Source: Sphaerosporella brunnea (taxonomy: Eukaryota > Ascomycota > Pezizomycetes > Pezizales > Pyronemataceae). Taken from it: a stretch of DNA of 62,259 bases. The stretch is from positions 1-62,259 of the forward strand of contig VXIS01000289.1 of NCBI GenBank assembly GCA_008704415.1, given 5' to 3'. The notes beneath the pieces are model-generated. The model made no database searches. It saw only the letters and a list, made by a program, of their open reading frames with translations, and was not told the origin of the DNA. Position numbers and translations under genes: made by a program. Below, in pieces: positions 12,922 through 23,350 of this stretch (its first letter is position 1; every line of letters begins with the position of its first letter).

Positions 12922-13448
12922 CGCGGGGGGGGGGGGGGGGGGCTGTTGGATCGATTCGGCGGAATTGGAGCGATGGTATGTAGAAGTTGAAGCTGTCAAG
13001 CGACATGGCACTAAATATTTATATCTGAGCGCCAAGGCGCGTTTCTTTCGATCACCGCATAGCGAACATCATTTTCACTTGGACTCGGCGGTGCTTTTAC
13101 AATATTTACGGCTTCGACGAACGATATAGTTTCTGAGTGTGATAGGAAGTAAAGATGTATGTAAGAATGTTTTGCGCACTCGAGCCAGCGAGCTGCGAAA
13201 AGAGTGGTGAACGAGATGAAGTGCCTCTCGATAAATACATTCTTGAAATGTGGATTGAAAGTCAGTGCTTGTATCTTCAGATGTAGGTAAGAGAGATGAA
13301 GTAGGTAAATATTGCATACTAGGTATATTAGATGTAGATAGAAGAGAGTACTTAAGTATGCATCCAGCGGAAGTCATATATGTATCACTGTATCGGTCGA
13401 TGCATACATGCTATCTTTTCTGCTTTGTAGGTACCAACCAAACTTCTA

Positions 13449-13582
13449 GTGTCGCCACACCGAAACCCAATCATTTCTCTGCGCCCGCCGCCCGCAATCC
13501 CCCCCACCTCGGCCGTCGCTTCATCTGATCTCGAGATGCACGACCCTGACAGCGAGAAGGCGGCTGAGGAACGCCTCGAGCG
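13449..13582 (+). CDS. 5' part of an ORF cut by the hinge (left copy)
   Basis: The frame from 13449 (or an internal ATG at 13535) reads toward the hinge. It has Pro/Ala-rich residues, then MHDPDSEKAAEERLER, after which the palindrome turns it into its own antisense. It looks like the first 45 or so codons of a gene whose remainder is missing. The product is not recognisable. Confidence 0.35.
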
Positions 13583-13592
13583 ACATACCAGG
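13583..13592. other. Hinge (spacer) of the palindrome
   Basis: Ten unpaired nucleotides (acataccagg) separate the perfectly complementary segments 13561-13582 and 13593-13614. No transposon end, telomere repeat or target duplication is visible at this point. A tiny spacer with no element is typical of fold-back joins, both in assemblies or reads and in replication-template-switch events. Confidence 0.9.
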
Positions 13593-13726
13593 CGCTCGAG
13601 GCGTTCCTCAGCCGCCTTCTCGCTGTCAGGGTCGTGCATCTCGAGATCAGATGAAGCGACGGCCGAGGTGGGGGGGATTGCGGGCGGCGGGCGCAGAGAA
13701 ATGATTGGGTTTCGGTGTGGCGACAC
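13593..13726 (-). CDS. 5' part of an ORF cut by the hinge (right copy)
   Basis: This is the mirror of 13449-13582, starting at 13726 and running leftward into the hinge. If the right arm is the true chromosome, the rest of this gene should lie in sequence that is absent from the window. Confidence 0.35.
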
Positions 13727-14253
13727 TAGAAGTTTGGTTGGTACCTACAAAGCAGAAAAGATAGCATGTATGCATCGACCGATACAGTGATACATATATG
13801 ACTTCCGCTGGATGCATACTTAAGTACTCTCTTCTATCTACATCTAATATACCTAGTATGCAATATTTACCTACTTCATCTCTCTTACCTACATCTGAAG
13901 ATACAAGCACTGACTTTCAATCCACATTTCAAGAATGTATTTATCGAGAGGCACTTCATCTCGTTCACCACTCTTTTCGCAGCTCGCTGGCTCGAGTGCG
14001 CAAAACATTCTTACATACATCTTTACTTCCTATCACACTCAGAAACTATATCGTTCGTCGAAGCCGTAAATATTGTAAAAGCACCGCCGAGTCCAAGTGA
14101 AAATGATGTTCGCTATGCGGTGATCGAAAGAAACGCGCCTTGGCGCTCAGATATAAATATTTAGTGCCATGTCGCTTGACAGCTTCAACTTCTACATACC
14201 ATCGCTCCAATTCCGCCGAATCGATCCAACAGCCCCCCCCCCCCCCCCCCGCG

Positions 14254-15365
14254 ATGGCTGCCAATTACTGGTCCTCTTCCCAGCGCTTGCACTGGCAGAT
14301 GTCGAGGGAGAAGCTTGCCGAGATTCGACACAATCTCGACGCGCAGGACGAGAAAGCGGTGCAAGCTTATCCTCTCCCCAGCTACCGCCAACTGAGTATA
14401 TTTTTCAACTCACGTACTGCATGCCCATCCCGTCATCTAGGAAGTTGGCCGTTGATCGCTGACCACACATCTACTCACAGAGCTCATTCGCCTTGGACGG
14501 CGTATGCAAGTTAGACAGCAAGCCCTCGCGACCGCGCAGCTATATGTACGACGATTCTACACAAAAGTCCCGATCCGCGACACGAACCCTTTTTTGGTTA
14601 TGGCCACGTGCTTGTATCTTGCCCTCAAGATGGAGGAATGTCCTCAGCATATCCGCATCGTGGTGAGCGAGGCTCGATCGTGCTTTTCAGGTAATCTCCA
14701 TTGCCCCCCCCCCCCCCCGGACGTCTCCAGGGATTTCACAACACTTATGTCTCCAAGACATCATGCCGGCCTATCCGGAAAAGCTTGCGGAGTGCGAATT
14801 TTACGTTATATCCGAACTAAACTCATATCTGATCGTCCACCATCCGTATCGCACTTTGCAGGAGCTCACACCAATACTCAATCTAACGTCTGAGGACAAC
14901 AGCACCTCATGGCAGGTGATCAACGATTCCTGCGTGACTGATCTTCCTCTAATATATCCGCCACACATAATCGCTCTGACTGCGATATTCCTGTCAGTCG
15001 TACTCAAGTCTTCGCCCTCTCAGACGAGCCTCCATACCACTGCCGCCGCCGCCGCCGCCGCCGCTGCCGCCGTCGCCACAAACCCGGTTGCAAATGTTCC
15101 AGCAATCCCCGCTAATACTGGCGGGGACTTCAACGGCGGGGGCGCCAGCACCAATCTCTCAGGTAATGGACAAGGGCAACAACAGAATCGCGTCGGAAGA
15201 TTGATTGAGTGGTATGCCGAATCGAAGGTGGACATGGAAGCAATCATTGATTGCACGCAGGAAATTATATCGTTGTATGAGGTTTGGGAATCGCTTCCTC
15301 CGCAGGCGGAGAAGGTGTTTAAGGAACAGCTCTGTAAAATGGTCAAGCAGCGAGGGATATCATGA
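14254..15365 (+). CDS. SSN8: Cyclin C, Mediator kinase-module subunit
   Basis: Cyclin C pairs with the CDK8 kinase (Ssn3/Srb10) in the Mediator kinase module and modulates RNA polymerase II transcription in the nucleus. Exons 14254-14413, 14481-14690 and 14758-15365 join in frame to 325 residues, the usual fungal length. The start MAANYW is the family's usual N-terminus; an in-frame upstream ATG at 14140 would read through the poly-C tract and is rejected. The cyclin box is clear: [30 protein letters not shown] and [10 protein letters not shown] (residues about 70-115). They are followed by [12 protein letters not shown] and VHHPYRTL. An Ala-run and Asn/Gly-rich loop (about residues 215-265) interrupts the second cyclin fold. 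Intron 2 holds a poly-C tract and ends in AAG. A 15-18 nt C-run lies directly upstream of the ATG. Confidence 0.92.
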
Positions 15366-16479
15366 TGAATATTCAGAGGCGGTTGCTTTTCGACAATTTG
15401 AAACCTTTAGGGATTAGAGTCACAGTGCCGGGTATCTTTTCGCATGGTGAACTCGCCGATATTGGCTTGCATGATTTCAACAGCCTCCAGACGATAGATA
15501 AAGTATGCTGTACCCATGTCCGTACGTACTCCTTCCTCCTCCGGATCATGTTTGCTATTCGAAACCCCAACACGATTGGTGATTTGTTTTACTCGGGGGT
15601 CCATTACTCTTGCAATTTCGTTTCCGGAGCGTTCGAAGGAGGCAGAACGGGGGCAGCTGAAAAGAAACCCAGGCAGGGCCTCGGGGCATAACTTTTGTAA
15701 GCATATGACCATGGCAGCAAGTTCCAACGAAGGGGGTTTTGCATCTTATTATCTTCGGGTTCTTTTCGGCTGGCGCTGTTAGCTGTTATTTCCCGACTGA
15801 CTGACTGACTTGCTTTTGTATACGGATTGGTGAAGGATTTAGCCTAGTAGGGGGCCACGACGGTGAGGTCGAGTGACTTTTTGTGATTTGGATTTTTCCT
15901 TAGGCGGATGATTTTTTTCCGGGGATCCGGGAGGCGTGGAAAAATCAGACTCATTGTCGAGATCATGATTTGAATGAGGTTGGGTGTAGGCAATTTATTG
16001 GGGATTGTGGCGAACCTGTCTATCTGACATGTTGACCGCTGAAGGCTCGCCGTAGTACTACCTACCACTTGGGCTTTTATGGCTCTCTATTTTGGCCTAT
16101 ACTTTTGTGCGTCAAGCACGTTGTTCTCTACATGATCCTCAACAGTTTTGCTGGACTGTAGGGGTACTCTTTTGGAGTTGCACCACTTCGGGTGGGTTGT
16201 GGCACGGAAAATAGCGGTCGGGCTTTCATCTTTGCAAACATAGATATACGGTTTTCTAACAAAGAAAACCAAAGTATGAGCAAAACTAAACCATTTCAAG
16301 TAAAATAGGCAAGAGCCAGTGAAGATGGGCTTATTTTTGCGTTTGGGGAACCTCATGGCACCCCCGAGCCCCTCAAACTTTCAAGCAACCTCACACAATC
16401 CCCCCTAATTACAACCTTGATCTTTAGTAATAGCTCATGCTAGTTCCTCCTCATTATCCTCGTATTTCTATCAGAGGGG
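15366..16479. other. Region downstream of SSN8, mostly gene-free
   Basis: A CTGA tetranucleotide tract lies at about 15797-15812. The small interrupted ORF at 15839-16030 (-) and AT-rich DNA follow. ORFs of up to 109 codons on either strand show no motif. Confidence 0.5.
15839..16030 (-). pseudogene. Small ORF with one in-frame stop
   Basis: This right-arm copy of 11148-11339 is identical, including the internal TAA at codon 12. Because both arms share it, the stop is not a read error confined to the left arm. Residues 20-60 are Ser/Pro/Lys/His-rich (NESDFSTPPGSPEKN and onward). It is not recognised. Confidence 0.3.
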
Positions 16480-16665
16480 TCAGTCATCCCGCAACTGATA
16501 CCAGCTCTTTGGTTCGGTCTGTGGCCGCTCAATAACGCGCATGTTGGCATGGATGTACGAAAGCTTGTCCGCTTTCTCAGCGCCGAGGCGGTTTCTCTTC
16601 TCGCCGTGGATCGAATTCCAAGTGGAAAATCCCCGTTCAGAGGGAGCGTGTGTGCAAAAGGCGAA
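16480..16665 (-). pseudogene. hAT transposase C-terminal (dimerisation) remnant
   Basis: The 61-codon frame contains SERGFSTW, then HGEKRNRLGAEKADKL and IHANMRVIE, then SWYQLRDD and a stop. This is the pattern of the hAT-family C-terminal dimerisation domain, which normally reads SER..S..G..H...RNRL....V.KL..I..N.R. An in-frame stop lies immediately upstream, and I found no BED finger or DDE core nearby, so it is a dead fragment of a much longer transposase (usually over 600 residues). Confidence 0.6.
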
Positions 16666-17031
16666 GAGCTATCTACCTCTGTAAGCACAGAAGCAAATGG
16701 CTCAAGCTCCTCCCAAACGGGGATGAATAGTTACTTGGTGAAAAGGTGTATACGATCTGCAGAAGCTGGTCCTCGAGAGAAGAGGGTGGTGAATCTAAGC
16801 TTTTATACATGCTTATACTTCAGAAAACAAACGTCTAGCGTTCATACCGTACCCGTCTCACACATCCGTTAGGTAACGATAATTCTCGACCCCTAACGGA
16901 AAATTGAGTTTTACGGTCGAGGGGATTTGGTTACCTGCGCGCCGACACAGAATATCACCTTCTTTCGCACCCACAAAATAACCACTCACCCCTCAGTCAA
17001 CTACCCCTCGTTCTACCTCCTCAACATCAAG

Positions 17032-17118
17032 ATGTCTGCCAATTCAAACGTCTCCCAGCAAAGTGCGCCGGCTTGCCTTCTGCTATTCCTGCTGCTGCTA
17101 CCCCCGCTGCAAGAGTAA
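17032..17118 (+). CDS. Possible first exon of an unrecognised gene
   Basis: A CT/CA-rich leader ending ctcaacatcaag precedes ATGTCTGCC at 17032. The frame gives only 28 codons before TAA. A +1 frame continues as Pro/Ala-rich to a good GTAAGC donor at about 17115, so a gene with a one-base error or decay is possible. No downstream exon is convincing. The mirror is about 10060-10146 (-). Confidence 0.2.
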   Translation: MSANSNVSQQSAPACLLLFLLLLPPLQE

Positions 17119-17333
17119 GCGTGTCGGAGTCTTTCTTATTGTCAATCGGAGCCTGTTTTTCCCCACCCACTGGGCGCTTTTGGCCGAAAACCAAATTGTG
17201 GCCTCCAGATTCCAGGTGGAAAACTCTTCCGCGTTATGGGATGTCCTTCCACGTTATGGGAAGTGTCTCTATTTGTTTCGAGCACGGCTTCCGGGACTAT
17301 GAAATCAACAAGACGAACTGCACTCACGACACG

Positions 17334-17426
17334 TTCCATCTGGGACAGTTGGATCCCGCTCATGCCGCGACTATCGGTCAAGTATGAAATGTCCATGGGT
17401 TCGAATCCCAGTGCCATCCCCACCAA
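17334..17426 (+). tRNA. tRNA-like element, degenerate (possible tRNA pseudogene or tRNA-derived SINE head)
   Basis: There is a near-consensus A-box TGGGACAGTTGG at 17341-17352 and a perfect B-box GGTTCGAATCC at 17398-17408. A 4-bp D-stem (GGGA 17342-17345 with TCCC 17354-17357) can form. The sequence after the T-arm, TGCCATCCCCACCA, looks like a tRNA 3' end including CCA. However, the acceptor 5' strand does not pair with it, and the anticodon arm has a mismatch with an over-long region before the T-arm. I therefore treat it as a relic, not a working tRNA gene. Confidence 0.3.
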
Positions 17427-18229
17427 ATCAGTGTGCTCCAGGCGCGGGGGGGGGGGGGGCGGGGAAAGCCGGTGGCCGCAGTTGACGCATGAGATGATAT
17501 CAATAAGGCGGCGGACAGGATTTGGACGGCGATGAGTGGAGGGTCTGCCGTAATCTACATAGGTTGCATAGGGATAATAAACTTGATTACACACACACAT
17601 ACACATAGGAGGCTTCCGCCGCGACGGTGCCTGTCGCTCCGCCCAGTGCAACAAGAGGGTCGTCTTCAATTATATCAATATTACTTTTCCACGATTATTA
17701 ACATCGAGTTTTAGAGGCCAACTACCCGCGTCGAGTTGCAGAACTTCCAAACTTGGGTCAAGGAGGCGGTTGCTTTGTGGGTTTCCGCAGGATATCTGGA
17801 GCCGGGAGCCATCAGGGTGGTTGCTGCAGCACCCAAAAGCTAGTCTCAAGTCTGCGAAGGGAGCTTGGTAAGATGGGAGTTGTTATCAGAGAGGAGTATT
17901 ATCAGAGAGGAGGTTGTTGTTGCTGACCTTTGTAATGATCATGATCATGAACTCATGAATGAAAACTGGCTTGATATGTCATGTACCATCACGCGGTGCC
18001 TCACTGACAGTCACTCGATTTTACATGTCATGGTGAGCTGTGCTGTGATGCGGTGGTGCACTTAGGTAGTGCCCTCACTCTTCTGTTGTACATCATCTCT
18101 CTGCTGCGTCTCCTTCACTGTCTATTAGGACCAGTACGCTGGCTCCTGCTGGTGCCGTATACATCCCTCTTCAAATAGGTTATGAGCCCGGACAGCGCCC
18201 TTCAATTCCGCTGTTCTTCGCCGTCACCG

Positions 18230-18808
18230 TCACCATAAGATAGAAATTGCCTTTGGGCGACCGGCGACGGCTGCCCATCCGTCATTATGATATCTTGCCG
18301 CCACGAGTCTTATCCATATTGCGTAGAGCTCGGCGTCGAAAACCTCCTTGTTGCAGTCCATGGACATCTTCCGGCCTTGCCAGTGCCACAGGTTCCATAG
18401 CGCCACACATCCCGTCCAGCCATCTTCAACTTTTGACCCGTCGGTGAACACGGCAATGCCTTTATTGGGGTTGTCAGTCCAGGCCTCTGCGGTGGCCTTC
18501 GCGCTTTCGGTGTTTTCCACAATAACTCGCCCCTTCAGGGAGGATCGAGTCCAGAGCATAGTCGTGGCTTCCACTATGATTGGGCTGCGGGGGCGCCCAC
18601 GGCCTGGAGGTAGCCGGTCAGCGTCCGCCGTGGGGATATCTTCCCGGATCGGATCAGTCGCTGCATCCCATAGATGGTCGGCCAGTGTCTTGGGACCTTT
18701 CCAGAGCTTTTCCAGAGCCTGCTTGCGGTTGTTGCCCGGAAGATGTCGGTGTTTGATATGTTGATGCTCGATCTCAATCAAACCGGAGGGCGCCATCGAG
18801 GGTAACAT
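18230..18808 (-). pseudogene. LINE-type retrotransposon RNase H fragment
   Basis: An open frame of 192 codons carries the RNase H core: IAVFTDGSKVEDGWTG with the first catalytic Asp, KEVFDAELYAI with the catalytic Glu, and a region around KAISILW where the third acidic position would lie before the stop. Spacing and the Thr-Asp-Gly-Ser motif match the RNase H domain at the C-terminus of fungal non-LTR (Tad/I-type) retrotransposon polyproteins. The upstream reverse transcriptase and the downstream zinc knuckle are absent, so this is a dead 5'- and 3'-truncated fragment. It lies next to the NLR relic in the same orientation. Confidence 0.75.
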
Positions 18809-19033
18809 GGGACGGAAAACGATGAACGTAGGGAAGAGGTGGTGGTATGCGCTGTATGTATTCGATGATGATCTGGATCTACATGAAGGATCTAACTAAT
18901 GATCCTCACCATAGCGCTCCTCATTACCCGCTCTCTCCAAACAACTAACGCTGTCTCCAAACAACGGCTGACGCTGCTCCGCAAATAAGGCCCTCTGGGC
19001 TGCAGCAGAAGGTTCCAGCGAGGATCGTGATCG

Positions 19034-20500
19034 TCAAACTGCAGCCTGGCTACTCTGCCTGACCATTTCGCCTGCTGGGTTGATGATCGAATTCAATTGC
19101 ACTGAAAGTGATCTCAAGCGCGGCGAAAATTGGGCGGTTGGCCCATTCGCTGTTTCTGGAACGATGGTCGAGGAGCTCTTCTGAATGTTTGTCGAAGAGC
19201 ATACTGTAATCAGATAATGACCGTCCACTCGTATGTAGATAGTTTTCTGTCTGCTCGAGAGTCAGTGGGACTGCACCGAGCTTCCGACTGAGGGCTTCTG
19301 CAGCTGAAGGATTGTGAGTGTGTTGCTGTTGCTGGAGTCAAGGGGCCGCCTGGAGTATGTCTTATCTGCCCGCTTTTCATCGGGCATTGGCACTGGTCGC
19401 AATAGATCAACGGAAGAGGAAACATCCAGCCCAATGATCTCCATACTTATTGCGGCAGGTAGGAAAATTTCCTCCAGGCTTGTAATTATGACATGCCCAT
19501 GCGGGGCTGAAGGAATTAACTGTTGTACGTCGATTTGATTCGGGGAATCGACGAGGCCGTCAAGAATTAGAAGCCAATTCTGATAGCCATCCTTCTCGAA
19601 CCACGCTTTTACCACCTGAATCAATGGGTGGGCAGATTCCGTGGTCGGCACTTGATGTTGAAGAAGCGCAGAGCTCAATTCTAAGATTTGGAGCGCCTTG
19701 TCCTCCCCCTAGGCTGGATGCATTGCATAGCCCTTGCGCACCATGCTTCTCGCGAAATCTTGGAGAAACTTTGGAGCACCCTCAAAGCGCTCTGGCATCG
19801 GATTCGAACCACAGAGGTATACTTTCGCGGTGCATGCAGTGCCTGATAATGGTGAACTAGTTGCGTCTTTCCGATTCCTCCGATACCATAGAGGATAGCT
19901 TGTTTTGGCTTCATGTTCCTCTCTTCGGATGCGAAATGCTCGTATAGACGCTTCAATTCGCTTTCGCGGCCAAAGAAGGATGCTGCCTCTGAGGGAAGAT
20001 CATGCTTGAGAGAGCTGGAACCGGAAATGAAGTGCAAAAAAACAGACCTGGCCACTTTGAGGGACTTTACCCAGGGTTATAGATGCGTGATAAGTTCCTA
20101 ATTGATGATACCTCCAAAATTGTTAGAGTTGACCATCCTATTTTTTTTTTTTTTCAGTGGTTTATCTAGTTACCAGACACAAAACGTTGTGCAATGATTT
20201 GCGGTGCTTCTTCTACCAACCCAACAACTCAATTCCGTACCTGCCCATATCCAGGATCGTACTTCGCAAGTTCGGAATGTGATGCATCGAGAGGAACATA
20301 GATTTCGCCCTGAACATCTAGTCTTGCAGACGTTTCCTGAACAATCTAAAAGCTTCGATATCAGTTGAAACCCGAGACAGTAGGGACTTCCATTACGTTC
20401 GGACACTTACCGACAAACGGACGTCCAAACTCAACAGCAACGCTTCTTATCTTCGTCTGGCCGCGAAAATGCAGTCTCCGCAAGCATCGGATAACCAAAC
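19034..20500 (-). pseudogene. Decayed NLR: N-terminal effector tail plus NB-ARC domain
   Basis: Fungal NLR-like proteins combine an N-terminal effector, an NB-ARC/NACHT ATPase and C-terminal repeats, and act in incompatibility or defence-type cell death. Reading leftward, an exon at about 20242-20346 encodes IVQETSARLDVQGE and LDASHSELAKY. This resembles the end of a SesB-type alpha/beta-hydrolase effector domain. Next come FFGRESELKRL and the P-loop ILYGIGGIGKTQL (about 19850-19900). The kinase-2/Walker B motif NWLLILDGL (about 19575), GHVIITS (about 19490) and LTLEQTENYLHTSGRSL (about 19215-19265) follow, ending with RPIFA near 19110. At least two frameshifts (near 19690 and 19260-19400) and a stop at about 19034 break it, and no repeat domain remains. 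Confidence 0.7.
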
Positions 20501-21760
20501 ATTGTACCTTAACCTCCTAAGATCTAGTAAGAGGACTGTGCGTTTTTCCTGGAAACTCGACGGGGTTGTAATTTGATCTTATTCTCGATGGAGCTGGTGG
20601 GACGTTATAGCCTATGGCTGGCTGACAATAGAACACGGTGTTGACAGTCGATCCAGCGTTTTGTACAGTCGGTACAGTGGTTTGTGGGGCGGTTTGCACA
20701 GCGGTTTACACAGTCGGTGTGAATATGCCAGCGTCACTAGCTTGTGTAACGGGGTAGAAGATTAACTGCCATCGTGGTGCGCTTACGTCCACGACGGTCC
20801 GAAGGAATGACTGGTTCACCAAGAATCCACTGTGGCGATTAACAGCTTTACCTGTGTCGTTTGTCAATCACCACCCAATGTAAATTTACAGCTACTAAGC
20901 AGGTATCCAATTCCTCAGAAAAGCTCAAGATAAAAACAAAATCGACAACGCAATCGGCACCTAATCTGTGTGCGTGCAGTCAGTCGGCAGGGAGCGCCCA
21001 CCGGGACGCGCGCGCAAATGTTGTTAATAATAAAACAAGAGGAAAAAGCAAGGTTCGAAAATACACTACACGCGCCCACCGCCGCACCCAAAGTTACAAA
21101 CACCAATGGTACAGAGTAGTCCGCTATTCATTGCACCTGTTGCACCGTAAAGCAAACGCAAAAACCCGCAAAGCACCCCGCCGGCCCAAAGAGAACCAAA
21201 CCACACCCCCCTCCCCCCAGAATGTCGTTAAGCAGAGAAAACAACAGACACCGTGACCGTTTGCTACCCAGTCCCACCAAGACAGAACTCCCGAAGACTA
21301 AGATATAAGATCTCCAATGACAAAGGAAACGACAGAAGAGAAAATGTTCAACAAGAAAGAAGAAACGTTGAAAGGAAAAGAAAACAGAAACAGAAAGAAA
21401 CTATGTATAGGTGAAAATGAGAAGTAGTTATACCAACAACGGTCAACAAACAAAAGCTAGGACCGATTTTCGCTTTGAGTAAACGCTGCCAACCTCTTTT
21501 ATGACCCCAAAGACCCAGAAATGAGAAAAAGGAACCCAACCGTGAACACAAAGCAAATGCGCACAAAACACCATCCCAAGGTTAATACACCCAAAAAAAG
21601 TACAAGTTGTGAACACCAAGGCATCTATTAACATAGCGAGTTCGAATCGCTAAAGCAGAAGAGAGGGGTGACGAAGAGTTCGCGGATTGTCGAAGGATGA
21701 TTGTCATGTCGTATTATCGAACTTTGTGTGTCGGAGGGAACTGTGAGGTGGGAGGCACGA

Positions 21761-22382
21761 TTACCACGCCCTTCTGGAGAGGCTGTGGGTTCCGACACGA
21801 CCGGGCGACGAGAGAGGTGGGGATGCTACGCGCATGCCAGTCGAGGGATTAACGATAGGGATGGCGTTGCGTTGCCGCGATGGCACTGGAGCCTGGTATT
21901 TCAGCATGCTCGTAGGGAACATGGTATAGTTCGATACATGTGGGTAGGCTGGAGAAGGCTGCACTTGGTGCTGTAGAGGTGATGATTGGGGTGAGCCGCT
22001 GGAGGTAGATGAGCGATCGGAACCCGAGTCCATCAATATGCGCTAGAGATGAAAATGAGCTTCAACATTCAAGCAGCCACGCCACACGGGTGGTCGGGGG
22101 GGGGGGGGGCGGGAGGGGGAGGGGGAGGGGAGTAGCAAGCAGTCGGCGTACCTCTTCTTCGGTGCACAGCTCCGGAATGAAAGCAAAGTCGTCCTCCACG
22201 TCGAATGACCGGCCAGCCTCGAACTTCTCAACAAATGTTGGGACTGTTGGGCTGTCTGTCAGCTCCTCTCTTGGCCGCACCATTTGGAAGGATTTGAGAG
22301 AAGAGGAAGAAGGGCGGTGAGGGTTCCTACGAGAGCGAACGCCCGAGGAGGATGGTGCCTGAAAATGGTATCCGAAAGACAT
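21761..22382 (-). CDS. Conserved fungal protein of unknown function
   Basis: Exon 1 begins at 22382 with MSFGYHF and ends in GAG before a GTACGC donor. Exon 2 (22042-21761) begins RILMDSG. The total is 170 residues. The N-terminal half is basic and Ser-rich (RRNPHRPSSSS), followed by FQMVRPREELTDSPTVP and an acidic segment FDVEDDFAFIPEL. The second half is Ser/Pro/Gln-rich and ends with NAIPIVNPSTGMR and LASPP-like residues. I recall such proteins as common in Pezizomycotina but know no function. No membrane segment or catalytic motif is visible. The 5' leader (to about 23,000) is CT-rich and long. The left copy at 4857-5477 is identical in protein. Confidence 0.75.
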
Positions 22383-23020
22383 TATGCGGAGGGAGGGCGA
22401 GTGGATGTGTTTTCTGTTGATTTGGGCGTTGGGGTGGCGAGGTTGGATGGAGGTGATATTGATGACTTGTAGATAGATGGGTGTTGGAATCCGGACAACA
22501 GTTTTAAGCACGGGGGGTGGCGGTGATGCTGTTGGGGATTAAAGTGGACGATTTCGGCAGGGTGGCAGATGGAAGGAAGGAAGGATGGATTCGGAAGCTG
22601 ACTGGGTGTTTTTTTTTTTTTTGGGAGGGGGGGGGTGTGTGTGTGGGAGATGGGGTGGCGAGGCGAGGCGATTATGCGAAGCAGTAGAAGTTTGGACTGA
22701 AAGAGGGGCTGGGTTGGCAGTCGGGGAGTAGGGGATAAGAAGGAACACAGAAGAAGCGGGCGCGAATAGTTTGGGGTTTTTGATGAAGGGGGGGTGTGCT
22801 TTGGTTTTTTGGTTTTGCTGGTAGGAACCTAAGCAGGTATCGATAAAATGGATGGGGGAAAGAGTTTTTTCTGCTCGGAAGAAGGAACACACGATGGGTG
22901 GGTGGGGAAGGGTGTTGTGAATAAGGGATTTACCACACCACGGTACGGCTGGGCAAGCCCGGCACACCCTGTCTACCACATCACCCACCCACAACAACAA
23001 CAGCCAGCGAACCAGTCAAT

Positions 23021-23350
23021 GTGCACCACAAACCACCCCCTCCCCCAGCTGAAACTAGAGCAATAGACGACGCATCTCCACCAACACCAGCGCCCACACC
23101 GCCATCATCACCCGCCGCAATCTCTTTTCTGGACTCTAGTGCTGATGCTGGGCAGTTGGTGGTGATAGAGATAGAACAGCACACCCCTAGAGTAGCAGGA
23201 CAAAGACGAGAGTCTTCTACAGAAAGAACAAAATGCAACCCAGCCCTGGTCACTGAAGCGGGTGACCTTGCAGCAGGGGTTGATTCGTGGCCTAATATTA
23301 GTAAGCGGTATGGTACCCTACCACCAGCAACCGCCCCCCCAAATGGTTAA
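23021..23350 (+). CDS. Proline-rich 109-residue ORF, doubtful
   Basis: This is the mirror of 3889-4218. It lies divergently about 640 bp from the start of the 170-residue gene. The sequence is Pro/Ala/Thr-rich, then mixed, with no recognisable domain. Codon periodicity cannot be judged by eye, so it may be non-coding. Confidence 0.2.
   Translation: MHHKPPPPPAETRAIDDASPPTPAPTPPSSPAAISFLDSSADAGQLVVIEIEQHTPRVAGQRRESSTERTKCNPALVTEAGDLAAGVDSWPNISKRYGTLPPATAPPNG

Noticed and set aside
13449..13790. 113-codon ORFs crossing the hinge on both strands
   Set aside because: They are self-complementary products of the palindrome. Only the half up to the hinge can be real coding sequence.
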